From positions 1-64,000 of the forward strand of contig DASYKS010000032.1 in the NCBI GenBank assembly GCA_035995205.1: a DNA stretch of 64,000 nucleotides. Reading direction: 5' to 3'. Positions 43,642 to 51,291 of the stretch are shown piece after piece. Source of the DNA: DASYKS01 sp035995205 (GTDB taxonomy: Bacteria > Acidobacteriota > Thermoanaerobaculia > Multivoradales > UBA5704). Each line of letters starts with the position of its first letter. Position 1 is the stretch's first letter. The translations under genes and the position numbers were made by a program. The notes below the pieces were generated by a model. It worked only from the letters and a program-made list of their open reading frames with translations, made no database searches and had not been told where the DNA came from.

Positions 43642-44412
43642 CTACCCAATAAACGGCACGCTCAGGCAGGTGAGGCTTCCCTCCGCCTTCTGCAGTTCGG
43701 AGACGTCGATCGTTTGAACATCGAACCCCCGGGCGGTGAGAAGGTCGAGGGTGTGCGGGAATCCCGCCGGGAGGAGCACCCGGTCGCCGATCGTCAGGGT
43801 GTTCGCGGCCCAAGGCTCTTCGGGCGGCAGTGGGACCACCTCGGCGCCGGAGAGGGCGGAGATCTCGACCCACGCGGGATTGGCGAGGAAGCAATCGTTG
43901 CCCGCGTAGGTGACGCCGGTCTTCAGGTGCAGGCAGTCGATGAGGCCGACCGGCACCACCGTGTAGCCGAACGGGCGGAGCATCTCGGCCAGCGCCTCGT
44001 GGGCCGCGGCGTTCGTCCGTGCGGAGCGGCCGACGTAGAGCGTCTTGCCCACGCGCATCACGTCGCCCCCTTCGAGCCGGGCTTCGAGCGGAAGCTGGAC
44101 CAGCGGCCGGTAGCGGCCGATCGCCTCCGCGACGCTCTCGACCTCCCCCTCGCGGCTCGCGGCGCCCGGACGGCCGACGATCGCGATCTCGTCGAGCACG
44201 ACGATCGGATCTTCGACGAACACCGCGTCGGGTGAGTCGGGCAGCTCGGGGAGCCATTCGACGGCGAGCCCGGCCGCTTCGAGCGCCGCGGCGTAGGCGC
44301 GGTGCTGGGCGGCGGCTTTTTCCAGATCGATCGGCTCGCGGTCGCGGAACGACAGCTCGCAGCTCGAAAGCGAGCGGCTGACCGGCCGGACGAGCGCGCG
44401 CGGGATCGCCAT
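43642..44412 (-). CDS. Dimethylarginine dimethylaminohydrolase-like amidinotransferase-family enzyme
   Basis: 256 residues from the ATG at MAIPRA, the usual DDAH length. Family motifs are in place: VFVEDP (E67-D68), EGGDV at 114-118, the catalytic His in CLHLKTG (H162), and the nucleophile Cys near the C-terminus in SLTCLSVPF (C249). DDAH hydrolyses methylated arginines to citrulline; arginine deiminase-type activity is also possible in this superfamily. It starts eight bases after the exosortase H partner gene and is probably cotranscribed. That link is unusual and may be chance. Confidence 0.85.
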   Translation of the reverse strand: MAIPRALVRPVSRSLSSCELSFRDREPIDLEKAAAQHRAYAAALEAAGLAVEWLPELPDSPDAVFVEDPIVVLDEIAIVGRPGAASREGEVESVAEAIGRYRPLVQLPLEARLEGGDVMRVGKTLYVGRSARTNAAAHEALAEMLRPFGYTVVPVGLIDCLHLKTGVTYAGNDCFLANPAWVEISALSGAEVVPLPPEEPWAANTLTIGDRVLLPAGFPHTLDLLTARGFDVQTIDVSELQKAEGSLTCLSVPFIG

Positions 44413-44420
44413 GGGCGGGC

Positions 44421-45071
44421 TCAGCGCTTCTTCTTCCGCCCGCGCGGCAGGGCGACGGGCGACGGCGCGGCGGCGGGCTCTATTCGGTCGCCGCCGCGCA
44501 GGTCGCCGAAATAGAAGGCGGCCCAGAGCACGAACGGCAGGCCGAGCTTGAACGGCAGATCCATCGTGTGTTTGAGCAGGCCGTAGGCGTTTTGCGCGAA
44601 GGGGCCGTAGTGGGACGCGCTCCAGGCGCCGAGGCCCGTCGCGTACTCGGACTTGACGATCAGGAAGACCAGGAGCACATCGAAAAACACGGTGATGCCG
44701 ATCGCCCAGGCGAGGTTCTCCAGGCGGCGGCGCCAGGCGATGCCGGGGACGGCGAGAAACAGCGTGACGACCAGGATCAGGTGGAAATGGACGTCGGTGA
44801 GCTGGAAGCCGTGGACCAGGCTTTTGGACGGCGGAAAGTCGCGCCGCTGGATAAACGCGGACTGGCTGTCGCGCGGCAGCAGGTTGGTGACGTCCGGGTT
44901 CTCGGTCCAATGCAGGAGCGTCTGCGCCCCTCCGAGCAGCAGCCGGTTGTAGAGAGGAGTGACGAGGTACCAGACGACTGCGACCGGCACGATCGCGAGC
45001 AGCAGGTTCCGAACCAGCCCCCGCATGCGAGGGACGGGAGGGGAGTGCGGATCGGTCTGCGGCTCGGTCAT
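44421..45071 (-). CDS. Exosortase H-associated membrane protein
   Basis: 216 residues with about four hydrophobic helices (LLLAIVPVAVVWYLVTPL near 22-40, HLILVVTLFLAVPGIAW near 97, IGITVFFDVLLVFLIV near 125, and LGLPFVLWAAFYFG near 180) and a basic C-terminal tail (LPRGRKKKR). Position directly after exosortase H (22 bases) and overall layout match the companion proteins often encoded beside XrtH. Its biochemical role is not known. It probably helps the sorting enzyme at the cytoplasmic membrane. Confidence 0.75.
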   Translation of the reverse strand: MTEPQTDPHSPPVPRMRGLVRNLLLAIVPVAVVWYLVTPLYNRLLLGGAQTLLHWTENPDVTNLLPRDSQSAFIQRRDFPPSKSLVHGFQLTDVHFHLILVVTLFLAVPGIAWRRRLENLAWAIGITVFFDVLLVFLIVKSEYATGLGAWSASHYGPFAQNAYGLLKHTMDLPFKLGLPFVLWAAFYFGDLRGGDRIEPAAAPSPVALPRGRKKKR

Positions 45072-45093
45072 GGGCGCAGCTTAAGCGAGCGTT

Positions 45094-45654
45094 CTAAGCC
45101 GCGCTCTCGCTCGGCGGCGCGGTGTGCGGCAGCCGGTTCGCCCAATAGATCCAGAGCAGGACGCTCGCCAGGATCACGATGGTCTGCCAGATCACGGTGT
45201 GCGAGGCGTTGAACACCTTGGGAAAATAAACGCCGGTGAGATACAGGGCGACCACGCGCACCAGGTTGATCGCTTGGATCGCGAGGCTCCCGAGTGCGAG
45301 CCCGCCGGCCTTGAATTTCCACGGCGCGGGGAACGCGAGCACCGCGGCGAGGAAGATCAGCATCGCTTCCACCCCGTTGCAGCCGTTCTTGATGTTGACT
45401 GAAAAGCGCGGACCTATGATCAGCGTGCCCTGCTGAGTCACCCCCTGGCCGAGCACTTTCAGCACGCCGGAGCTCGCCGTGGCGATGCCGCCGGTGAACG
45501 GCTCGATCACGTGGTCGTTCACCCAGTTGACCGAGATCAGGGCGAAGCTCAGACCGAGAATCACGGCGAACAGAACGAGGAACCGGATCTCCCGCCGGTT
45601 GGTCCGAAAAAAGCGGCCGAGCGCTGAGGCCGGCTCCGCGGGTGGTGTGGTCAT
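45094..45654 (-). CDS. xrtH: Exosortase H
   Basis: 186 residues with about five membrane helices. Exosortase catalytic residues are present: Cys in KNGCNGVEAM, Arg in NLVRVVALY and His in ASHTVIWQ, in the usual order. Exosortases cut C-terminal sorting tails of exported proteins and are thought to attach them to the envelope. The H type normally serves IPTLxxWG-CTERM tails. No protein in this window ends with such a tail, so the substrates are elsewhere. It heads an operon with its partner protein and the DDAH-like enzyme and diverges from pyrR. Confidence 0.88.
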   Translation of the reverse strand: MTTPPAEPASALGRFFRTNRREIRFLVLFAVILGLSFALISVNWVNDHVIEPFTGGIATASSGVLKVLGQGVTQQGTLIIGPRFSVNIKNGCNGVEAMLIFLAAVLAFPAPWKFKAGGLALGSLAIQAINLVRVVALYLTGVYFPKVFNASHTVIWQTIVILASVLLWIYWANRLPHTAPPSESAA

Positions 45655-45813
45655 TCGCTGTGCATCTCCGAGAAAGGGCGATCTTTGAGCCGCGCAAGCC
45701 CCGCCTGAATACCAGAAGAAATGATTCTAGCTTCAGAAGGCTGGCGCCAGAAGCTTCGCACAGAGTTTGACCTCCCGGCCCTTCCCGCCATATCCTCCGC
45801 CGGGTCCCGGGAC

Positions 45814-46371
45814 ATGCAGAAACCTCTCACGCTGAAAGCGACGATCCTCGAAGCGCCGGAGATGGCGCGGATCGTCCGTCGGATGGCGGGGGAGATCGCC
45901 GAGCGCAACCGGGGGGTGAAAGACCTCCTCCTGATCGGCATCCGCACGCGGGGCGTGCCTCTGGCCGATGCGCTTGCCGCCGAGATCGGCCGGATGGAGG
46001 GTCATCCGGTACCGACTGGGATCCTCGACATCACCCTGTATCGCGACGATCTCTCGACCATCGGCCAGCATCCGCTGGTCAAAGAAACCCACCTGCCGCC
46101 GATCGACGGCGCCGTGATCGTGCTGTGCGACGATGTCCTCTACACCGGACGCACGGTGCGGGCCGCGCTCGACCATCTGGTCGACTACGGCCGGCCGCGG
46201 GCGGTGCAGCTCGCGGTGCTGATCGATCGCGGCCATCGCGAACTGCCGATCCAGGCCGATTTCGTCGGGCGCGTGGTGCCCACCTCCGCGGACGAATCGG
46301 TCGAGGTGGCGTTTCCCTCGACCGACGGCGCCGAGCAGGTGAGAATCCTCGAACGGACGCTTACCGCCTGA
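45814..46371 (+). CDS. pyrR: PyrR bifunctional regulator/uracil phosphoribosyltransferase
   Basis: 185 residues from the ATG at MQKPLTL; a longer in-frame ORF upstream is not needed. The PRPP-binding loop is VIVLCDDVLYTGRTVRAAL. RTRGVPLA and ITLYRDDLSTIG are PyrR signatures. PyrR binds pyr mRNA and controls attenuation in response to UMP, and has weak UPRT activity. It is first in a pyrR-pyrB-pyrC operon, overlapping pyrB by one base (TGATG). A ten-base palindrome CTGGCGCCAG lies at 45741-45750; whether it is part of a regulatory leader is unclear. Confidence 0.93.
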   Translation: MQKPLTLKATILEAPEMARIVRRMAGEIAERNRGVKDLLLIGIRTRGVPLADALAAEIGRMEGHPVPTGILDITLYRDDLSTIGQHPLVKETHLPPIDGAVIVLCDDVLYTGRTVRAALDHLVDYGRPRAVQLAVLIDRGHRELPIQADFVGRVVPTSADESVEVAFPSTDGAEQVRILERTLTA

Positions 46372-47330
46372 TGATTTCCGAGCCGAACCCCGCTCCGGTG
46401 CGCTGGACCAAGAAGGATCTGCTGGGGATTTCCGACCTGTCCGCGGGGGAGATCCAGCTGATCCTCGACACCGCGCTCTCGCTCCAGGCGATCGAGCGCC
46501 GGCCGATCAAGAAGGTCCCGACGCTGCGCGGCAAGACCGTGATCAACCTCTTCTTCGAAGCCTCGACGCGCACCCGGTCGAGCTTCGAGATCGCCGAGAA
46601 ACGCCTGTCGGCTGACACGCTGAATTTCTCCGCCTCCGGCTCCGCGCTCGAAAAAGGCGAGAGCCTGATCGACACGGCGATGAACCTCCAGGCGATGGCG
46701 CCGGACATGATCGTGATCCGCCACAAGCACCCCGGCGCCCCGCATCTGCTCGCGCGTCGGCTCGCCTCGGGGGTGATCAACGCGGGGGACGGGGCGCACG
46801 AGCACCCGACCCAGGCGCTGCTCGACGCGTTCACGATCCTCCAGAAGAAGGGGCGGATCGCGGGGCTGAAAGTGGCGATCGTCGGCGACATCGGCCATAG
46901 CCGGGTGGTGCGCTCGAACATCCACCTGCTGACCAAGATGGGCGCGCAGGTCGTGGTCGCCGGTCCGCGCACGCTAATGCCGGTCGAGATCGAGAAGATG
47001 GGTGTTGAAGTGGCCTACACGCTCGAATCGGCTCTCCGCGACGCGGACGTGGTGATGATGCTGCGCATCCAGCTCGAGCGGGGGGGCGGCACCGCGTTTC
47101 CCTCGGTGCGCGAGTACTTCCAGATGTTCGGCCTCTCGAAGCCGCGCCTGGCGCTCGCCAAGGACGACGCGATCATCATGCATCCCGGGCCGATGAACCG
47201 CGGGGTCGAGATTTCGAGCGAAGTGGCCGACGGCCCCTGGTCGGTGATCCTGGAACAGGTCGCGAACGGGGTTGCCGTGCGCATGGCGGTTCTCTACCTC
47301 CTGTCCGGAGCGGAAGAGGGGGGGCGATGA
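46371..47330 (+). CDS. pyrB: Aspartate carbamoyltransferase catalytic subunit
   Basis: 319 residues, close to the usual length. STRTRSSFE is the carbamoyl-phosphate loop and HPTQALLDAF the aspartate-side motif. The 80s-loop lysine lies in ALEKGESL, and GPMNRGVEI ends the active site. It catalyses the first committed step of pyrimidine synthesis. No pyrI regulatory subunit is present, so control probably runs through PyrR. The start overlaps the pyrR stop and the end overlaps pyrC by four bases, giving tight translational coupling. Confidence 0.95.
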   Translation: MISEPNPAPVRWTKKDLLGISDLSAGEIQLILDTALSLQAIERRPIKKVPTLRGKTVINLFFEASTRTRSSFEIAEKRLSADTLNFSASGSALEKGESLIDTAMNLQAMAPDMIVIRHKHPGAPHLLARRLASGVINAGDGAHEHPTQALLDAFTILQKKGRIAGLKVAIVGDIGHSRVVRSNIHLLTKMGAQVVVAGPRTLMPVEIEKMGVEVAYTLESALRDADVVMMLRIQLERGGGTAFPSVREYFQMFGLSKPRLALAKDDAIIMHPGPMNRGVEISSEVADGPWSVILEQVANGVAVRMAVLYLLSGAEEGGR

Positions 47331-48613
47331 GCGCGCTGTTGATTCACGGCGGCCGGCTGGTCGATCCGAGCCAGGGGCTCGACGGACGCTTCGATCTACG
47401 AATCGAGGAGGGGGTGGTGGCCGAGATCGCCGAGCGGATCGAGCCTTCGGGCAGCGGGACCGAGACGATCGACGCCACCGGCCTGATCGTCTGTCCCGGA
47501 CTGATCGACATCCACGTCCACCTGCGCGAGCCGGGCTTCGAGTACAAAGAGACGGTGAAGACGGGCACCCGCGCCGCGGCGGCGGGAGGATTCACCTCCG
47601 TCGCCTGCATGGCGAACACCGATCCGGTTCACGACAACCGCTCGGTGACCGGGCATATCACCTCCGAGGCCGAGCGCTGGGGCTACGCCAGGGTCTATCC
47701 GATCGGCGCGATCAGCAAAGGATTGCTCGGCCAAGAACTGGCGGAGATCGGCGAGATGGTCGGGGCCGGGGCGGTGGCGGTCTCGGACGACGGCAAGCCG
47801 GTCATGAACGCCGAGCTGATGCGCCGCGCATTGCTCTACGCGCAGCATTTCGGCATCCCGGTGATCCAGCACGCGGAAGACCTGCACCTCTCGGGCAAAG
47901 GCGTGATGCACGAAGGCGAGTGGTCGACCCGCCTCGGCCTCGAAGGAATCCCCGGCTCGGCCGAGGACGTGATGGTCGCCCGCGATCTGATCCTGCTCGA
48001 CGACACGGGGGGCCGCTACCACGTGGCGCACCTGTCCACCGCGCGCAGCCTGGAGCTGGTCCGCCAAGCGAAGAAAAAGGGGATTCCGATCACCTGCGAG
48101 GTGACGCCCCACCACCTGATCCTGACCGACGAAGAGGTCGCCCGCAGCTCGTTTTCGACCCAAACCAAGATGAAACCGCCGCTACGCTCCGAATCGGATC
48201 GCCTGGCACTGATCGAAGGGCTGATCGACGGCACGATCGACGCCATCGCCTCGGACCACGCGCCACATCACGCGGACGAAAAAGACGTCGAATACAACTG
48301 CGCCCCGTTCGGAATTCTGGGGCTGGAGACCACGCTGCCGCTCTGCCTGGAACGCCTGGTTCACACCGGGCTGATTCCCCTCTCCCGCTTCATCGAGCTG
48401 CTGACGATCGGCCCGGCGAAAGCGCTCAACCTCCCCGTAGGCTCTCTCGCTCCCGGAAAACCCGCGGACGTGACGATCTTCGATCCCGACCGGGAAGTGA
48501 CGATCGACCCCGAAGCCTTCCGCAGCAAGGGGCGCAACACGCCGTTCGGAGGGTGGAAGCTGCGGGGCGCGGCGGTCGCGACTGTGGTGGGTGGGCGGCG
48601 GGTGGTGGTGTAG
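47327..48613 (+). CDS. pyrC: Dihydroorotase
   Basis: 428 residues. Zinc ligands are in DIHVHLREPG; further metal and substrate motifs are ACMANTDPV, IQHAEDLHLS, the VAHLSTARSLE His, and SDHAPHHADEK with the catalytic Asp. The class I length fits association with the PyrB chain in large complexes. It closes dihydroorotate from carbamoyl aspartate, the step after PyrB. The ATG overlaps the pyrB stop by four bases. Confidence 0.95.
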   Translation: MSALLIHGGRLVDPSQGLDGRFDLRIEEGVVAEIAERIEPSGSGTETIDATGLIVCPGLIDIHVHLREPGFEYKETVKTGTRAAAAGGFTSVACMANTDPVHDNRSVTGHITSEAERWGYARVYPIGAISKGLLGQELAEIGEMVGAGAVAVSDDGKPVMNAELMRRALLYAQHFGIPVIQHAEDLHLSGKGVMHEGEWSTRLGLEGIPGSAEDVMVARDLILLDDTGGRYHVAHLSTARSLELVRQAKKKGIPITCEVTPHHLILTDEEVARSSFSTQTKMKPPLRSESDRLALIEGLIDGTIDAIASDHAPHHADEKDVEYNCAPFGILGLETTLPLCLERLVHTGLIPLSRFIELLTIGPAKALNLPVGSLAPGKPADVTIFDPDREVTIDPEAFRSKGRNTPFGGWKLRGAAVATVVGGRRVVV

Positions 48614-48622
48614 GGAAACTGC

Positions 48623-49495
48623 TCAGTTCGGTGGAGTTTCCGGAAGGCCACCGTTGCCGAGAGACTCCCAGCGGGTGCCCACCTCGGGCCACAAGACCAA
48701 TCGGTAGGTGAGCTGAACGTCGTCCTCGGCGTGGTCGCCGACCCGGTGGAAGTGGTTCTCGCAGACATGGCCCGCGTACGGCGTTTTGTAGGGCTGGACG
48801 CCGAAAACCTTGTAGAGCCCTCCGTGCTGGCAAATCGCCTCGTAGCCCGCGCCGACGAATTCGAGGTCGACGGAGTACGAATAGCGACGGAAGTGCTCGG
48901 TGGAGCTTACGGCCTCGTTGGTAGCTCTGATCAATCCGGTCTTGGCGATCCGCACGACCGGCGACTTGGCATACCGTTCGTTCAGCAGGGCGCGGAGCTC
49001 GGCATCCGTTGGGAGCGGAGGCGCCGTGATCAGGTGCGGCGTGAAGGTCAGAGTTCCGTGCACCGGGTCGAACGACTCTTTATCGGTGTAATGGTAGAAG
49101 CTCCCGAACACCCCTTTGACGCACGCGACCAAGGGGTCGGTGATCGAGCCGGTCTTTTCGAGCGCCACCAGAAACTTCCCCTCCTGGGGAGGCGGCTTGA
49201 CGGTGAAAGTGATCTCGCCCTCGGGCAGCGGCAACTCCGACTGAACGTAGCAGTGGTTCGCGCCGCTGCGGAGACCGAGAGCGAAGGCGCCGCCCATCTT
49301 CTCGGCGAGCTGCGGCTCGTCGATGTCGAGCTGAACGTCGCCGACTGGCAGGCGGAAGGGGAGTCCCTGGGTGGTGGCGGGAGCGGGAGTTGGCGCTGCC
49401 TCCTGCGCACGCGGGAGCAGTAGGAAGGTGATTGTCACCAGGGCCAAGCCGACAATACCGAGGACCAACGCACGAGACTTCCAAAAGGGTCGCAT
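48623..49495 (-). CDS. Membrane-anchored periplasmic protein of unknown function
   Basis: 290 residues. A single N-terminal helix (RALVLGIVGLALVTITFLLL, about 8-27) should anchor or export it, followed by a short Ala/Pro/Thr linker and a soluble domain of about 240 residues. The domain contains FGSFYHYTDKESFDP, RYSYSVDLEFVGAGYEAICQ and HVCENHFHRVGDH. The Cys/His-rich C-terminal part could bind metal. It converges with pyrC across nine bases and lies about 80 bases downstream of the copper operon on the same strand, so cotranscription with it is possible. Family not recognised. Confidence 0.65.
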   Translation of the reverse strand: MRPFWKSRALVLGIVGLALVTITFLLLPRAQEAAPTPAPATTQGLPFRLPVGDVQLDIDEPQLAEKMGGAFALGLRSGANHCYVQSELPLPEGEITFTVKPPPQEGKFLVALEKTGSITDPLVACVKGVFGSFYHYTDKESFDPVHGTLTFTPHLITAPPLPTDAELRALLNERYAKSPVVRIAKTGLIRATNEAVSSTEHFRRYSYSVDLEFVGAGYEAICQHGGLYKVFGVQPYKTPYAGHVCENHFHRVGDHAEDDVQLTYRLVLWPEVGTRWESLGNGGLPETPPN

Positions 49496-49575
49496 GGCGC
49501 CAACCTACTCGTTCCGCCTTCGCAAGACAATGTCGGAGGTCGGCTGGCGTTGAGTTCTGCGCACGGAGCAGGAAT

Positions 49576-51291
49576 CTACCGCGCGACCTCCGCCGTGGTC
49601 GGCGGGCAGATCACCGCCGACGGCATCCGTCCGGATTCACGGTCGACCGATTCGAGGAAGGCCGCGCGCGAGTAGTTGTCGAGCAGGTGGAGCACGGCGA
49701 CCTCGGCGACGGTCAGGAGCGAATAGGTCGCGAGTTGGACTCGCTCTTCGGGGCCGGGTGGAATTCCGCGGGCTCGGAGCCATTGGTGGGCGCGAAAGGC
49801 CTGCGGCGGTTCGCGATCTTTGGCGGTTTCGCTGCAAGCGCCCGACGGAAATTTGCGCTCGAAATTCGCGGGCGCACTCGAAGACCCTCCCAGCAGGAGA
49901 CACGGGATCTCCTGCTCGGCGCAGAACGCCGCGATCTCGTGTTGGGCGCCTTCGGCCATGCCGCTCAGGTCTCCGATCAACGCGAAGACGGGCTCCTCGC
50001 GGTAGCGCTCCGCCAGCTCTCGTCGCCAACTCGCGGGATCTTCGCCGAGTCGCCAGACCGCGAGACGCCATTCACGATACGCGGGAGGAAAATCGTCCTC
50101 GTGCTCGAGCGGATCGGGAGAACGTTCGCGCAGGCGGGCGGTGTCCGCGTTCTTCCAACGGAAAAAGGCCTCCATCGTCGCAAGTCGCTCCCGCTCGCGT
50201 CGCCCGGAGTCCGACGACTCCGAAGAGCTTGAGACGACGGTCGCAAAGCGCAAGGTCTGAGCGTCGACGCCCGGCGCGTCCGCCGCGCCGAGGGTCCGCA
50301 GGTACGCCGTGAGATCCGCGATTTCCTCTTCGCTTAAGGCGTAGCGCGGCATTCGTGGGTCGAGAGCCCGCCCCGTGGGCTCGATCCCCTCGCGGATCGC
50401 GCGCGCCAGGGTGCCGTCTCCGTACGCGGGGCGCGGCGAACGCTGGCGGAGGCGCGCCCAGGTCTCGGGAGCGAGATCGTCTTGAAACAGCTCTTCGTAG
50501 AGGTCGATGCGTCGCGGCGGTTCCTGGCGAAAGAGCGCGCGCGACGTGATCGGCGGGGTGTAGAGCCCTCCTTCGACACCCCCCGCGCCGTTCTCTCGGT
50601 GGCACCCCGCGCACGCCGCGGCACGGCCCCGGAGCAGGCCCCCCGACGGGATCGCCACCTCCAAGGAACGCGCCTCGGATGACGCTTGGCCCTGTTCGAA
50701 AAGAAGTCGGCCGCGCGTTGCGTCGGCCGGTCGGACGGCGAGCGCCTCCGCGAGCGCCTCGACGCCGGGGAATCCTTCGAACCGGAGCCAGCTCGCGCTC
50801 CCTCTCGGGCGCAGGAAAGTGAGCGGCAGGTGGCGCATCTTGTCGCCGCGATAGGTACCGAACGCCTGCTGGACGGCGATCGAGTCGTCGCGGCTCCCCG
50901 TAAGCAACGTCCAGGCTTGCGAGACGCCGAAGCGCTCCTCATATTCGGCGAGTCGCGCGACGGTGTCGACTTCCGGATCGATCGAGATCGACAACCGCCG
51001 CAAGTCCGGCACCTTGGTGGCGAGCGCCGTGAGCGTGGCGGAGAGAGTCGGACAGACCCCGGGGCAACTCGTGAACATGAACTGGAGCGCGATGGGCTCC
51101 GAGGTCGTGGCGAGAAACTGATCGAGCCGCACCTCGCGCCCGTGCTCGTCCCGGAGCGTGACGGCGGGGATCGCGGGAGCGGCTAACGTGGAAGGAGGCT
51201 CGCAGAACGCGGCTCGCGCGGGCAGAGCGAGAAGAAACGCCGCGAGCCGCACCGTCCTGGCGCGGCTAATGAATCGACATGATCGCAACAT
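49576..51291 (-). CDS. SCO1/SenC thioredoxin-fold protein fused to cytochrome c
   Basis: 571 residues. After a signal peptide, residues about 40-190 are a SCO domain with copper ligands C76 and C80 (TSCPGVCP) and H154 (MRHLPLTFL). SCO proteins deliver copper to CuA sites or act as thiol reductants. Residues 190-330 are a class I cytochrome c domain with CAGCH (C227-C230-H231) and a likely Met ligand in DPRMPRYAL. The remaining 220 residues are unrecognised. Its start lies 26 bases inside the end of the preceding gene, so it is the third gene of an operon with a multicopper oxidase. A periplasmic copper-linked redox role is well supported. Confidence 0.85.
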   Translation of the reverse strand: MLRSCRFISRARTVRLAAFLLALPARAAFCEPPSTLAAPAIPAVTLRDEHGREVRLDQFLATTSEPIALQFMFTSCPGVCPTLSATLTALATKVPDLRRLSISIDPEVDTVARLAEYEERFGVSQAWTLLTGSRDDSIAVQQAFGTYRGDKMRHLPLTFLRPRGSASWLRFEGFPGVEALAEALAVRPADATRGRLLFEQGQASSEARSLEVAIPSGGLLRGRAAACAGCHRENGAGGVEGGLYTPPITSRALFRQEPPRRIDLYEELFQDDLAPETWARLRQRSPRPAYGDGTLARAIREGIEPTGRALDPRMPRYALSEEEIADLTAYLRTLGAADAPGVDAQTLRFATVVSSSSESSDSGRRERERLATMEAFFRWKNADTARLRERSPDPLEHEDDFPPAYREWRLAVWRLGEDPASWRRELAERYREEPVFALIGDLSGMAEGAQHEIAAFCAEQEIPCLLLGGSSSAPANFERKFPSGACSETAKDREPPQAFRAHQWLRARGIPPGPEERVQLATYSLLTVAEVAVLHLLDNYSRAAFLESVDRESGRMPSAVICPPTTAEVAR

